The notes below the pieces were generated by a model. That model saw nothing but the letters and a program-made list of their open reading frames with translations. It was not told the origin of the DNA and made no database searches. A program made the translations under genes and the position numbers. Shown piece after piece: positions 63,725-64,000 of a stretch of 64,000 nt of DNA; positions within the stretch are counted from its first letter, which is position 1; each line of letters starts with the position of its first letter. Source of the stretch: Paraeggerthella hongkongensis (GTDB lineage Bacteria; Actinomycetota; Coriobacteriia; Coriobacteriales; Eggerthellaceae); the NCBI RefSeq assembly GCF_003726035.1, contig NZ_QICD01000002.1:124001-188000 (forward strand). Reading direction: 5' to 3'.

Positions 63725-64000
63725 ATGGAAGACATCCCGAAAACAGCCAAGCGACGCGAGCGCGAAAAGCGGACCATTTCGCAGATGGTCGCCCTCTACT
63801 GCGCGGGCAACCACGACCCCGCTGCGCGCACCGAACGAGCCCACTGCGGCGAAACCGTATGCCCCGACTGCGCTCGCCTGGACGAATACGCCGTGCTGCG
63901 CACCGAGCGCTGCCGCAAAATGGACGTGAAAACCTCGTGCGAAGCATGCGGCAACCAGTGCTACAAACCCGAGATGCGCGCGCAGATCCGCACCGTGATG
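63725..64000 (+). CDS. Nitrous oxide-stimulated promoter protein YgbA-like, partial
   Basis: Ninety-two codons are present before the window ends, with no stop. The product has KRREREKRTISQMVALYC, HCGETVCPDCARL, and CEACGNQCYKPEMRAQIRTVM, matching the YgbA_NO family with conserved CPxC and CxxC ... CYKP motifs. The family is induced by nitrosative stress in enterobacteria; function is poorly known. It diverges from uvrA; TACAGT at 63712-63717 is close to the ATG and may be a -10 of a near-leaderless transcript. Confidence 0.85.
   Translation, partial: MEDIPKTAKRREREKRTISQMVALYCAGNHDPAARTERAHCGETVCPDCARLDEYAVLRTERCRKMDVKTSCEACGNQCYKPEMRAQIRTVM

Overview
The window is GC-rich and densely coded on both strands, with ATGA-type overlaps inside operons. 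It carries a complete selenocysteine (Sec) system, a membrane formate dehydrogenase, AMP-forming acyl-CoA ligases beside a four-subunit 2-oxoacid:ferredoxin oxidoreductase, and a LuxR regulator with a multi-pass membrane sensor. This mix fits an anaerobic gut actinobacterium of the Eggerthellaceae (Eggerthella/Gordonibacter type). That placement is inferred from gene content; the species cannot be fixed from the sequence alone.

Layout. 0.3-3.3 kb: pyrR-pyrB-pyrC on the minus strand with an attenuator-like hairpin. 3.4-6.7 kb: a KimA-type K+ transporter behind a structured leader, then a convergent glycosyltransferase. 7.2-15.1 kb: a selenium island with selD (itself read through an in-frame UGA), an opposing operon (FNT channel, yedF, cysteine desulfurase/Sec lyase-like, DUF3343), and selA-selB-selC. 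15.2-17.8 kb: a protein kinase, an HTH protein and a DUF4190/DUF4352-like membrane protein. 17.9-26.6 kb: a seven-gene co-directional operon for an envelope glycan modification (YfhO, ATP-grasp, ArnC/CsbB-like GT2, PLP decarboxylase, WecE-like sugar aminotransferase, two ArnE/ArnF-like small flippases), preceded by a decayed YfhO fragment. 26.7-35.1 kb: a 2-oxoacid oxidoreductase locus bracketed by two HTH-cupin regulator plus acyl-CoA ligase pairs. 35.4-44.5 kb: NdpA-like protein, cytochrome-b-like membrane protein, ArfB-like release factor, cydDC, murB and the LuxR regulator. 44.8-48.8 kb: a lipoprotein, tatA, a FAD oxidoreductase with an internal UGA, and a secreted cysteine-protease-like protein. 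48.9-55.7 kb: formate dehydrogenase operon fdnG(Sec)-fdnH-fdnI-fdhE-fdhD. 56-64 kb: an anchored hypothetical protein, two tandem EamA-GNAT fusions, uvrA and a partial ygbA.

How the parts connect. Three genes here need UGA recoding (selD Sec18, the FAD oxidoreductase Sec274, fdnG Sec200), and each has a short hairpin just 3' of the UGA. The same window supplies SelA, SelB, SelC and SelD plus likely selenium-delivery proteins. It therefore holds both the machinery and some of its clients, and TatA and FdhD/FdhE would serve FdnG export and maturation.

The strongest candidates for something undescribed are the seven-gene envelope operon and the Sec-containing COG2509-like FAD oxidoreductase. Non-coding signals worth checking are the KimA leader, a 151-bp MITE-like inverted repeat at 37705-37855, a nested 101-nt structure at 28407-28507, and a perfect 37-bp hairpin at 48837-48922.
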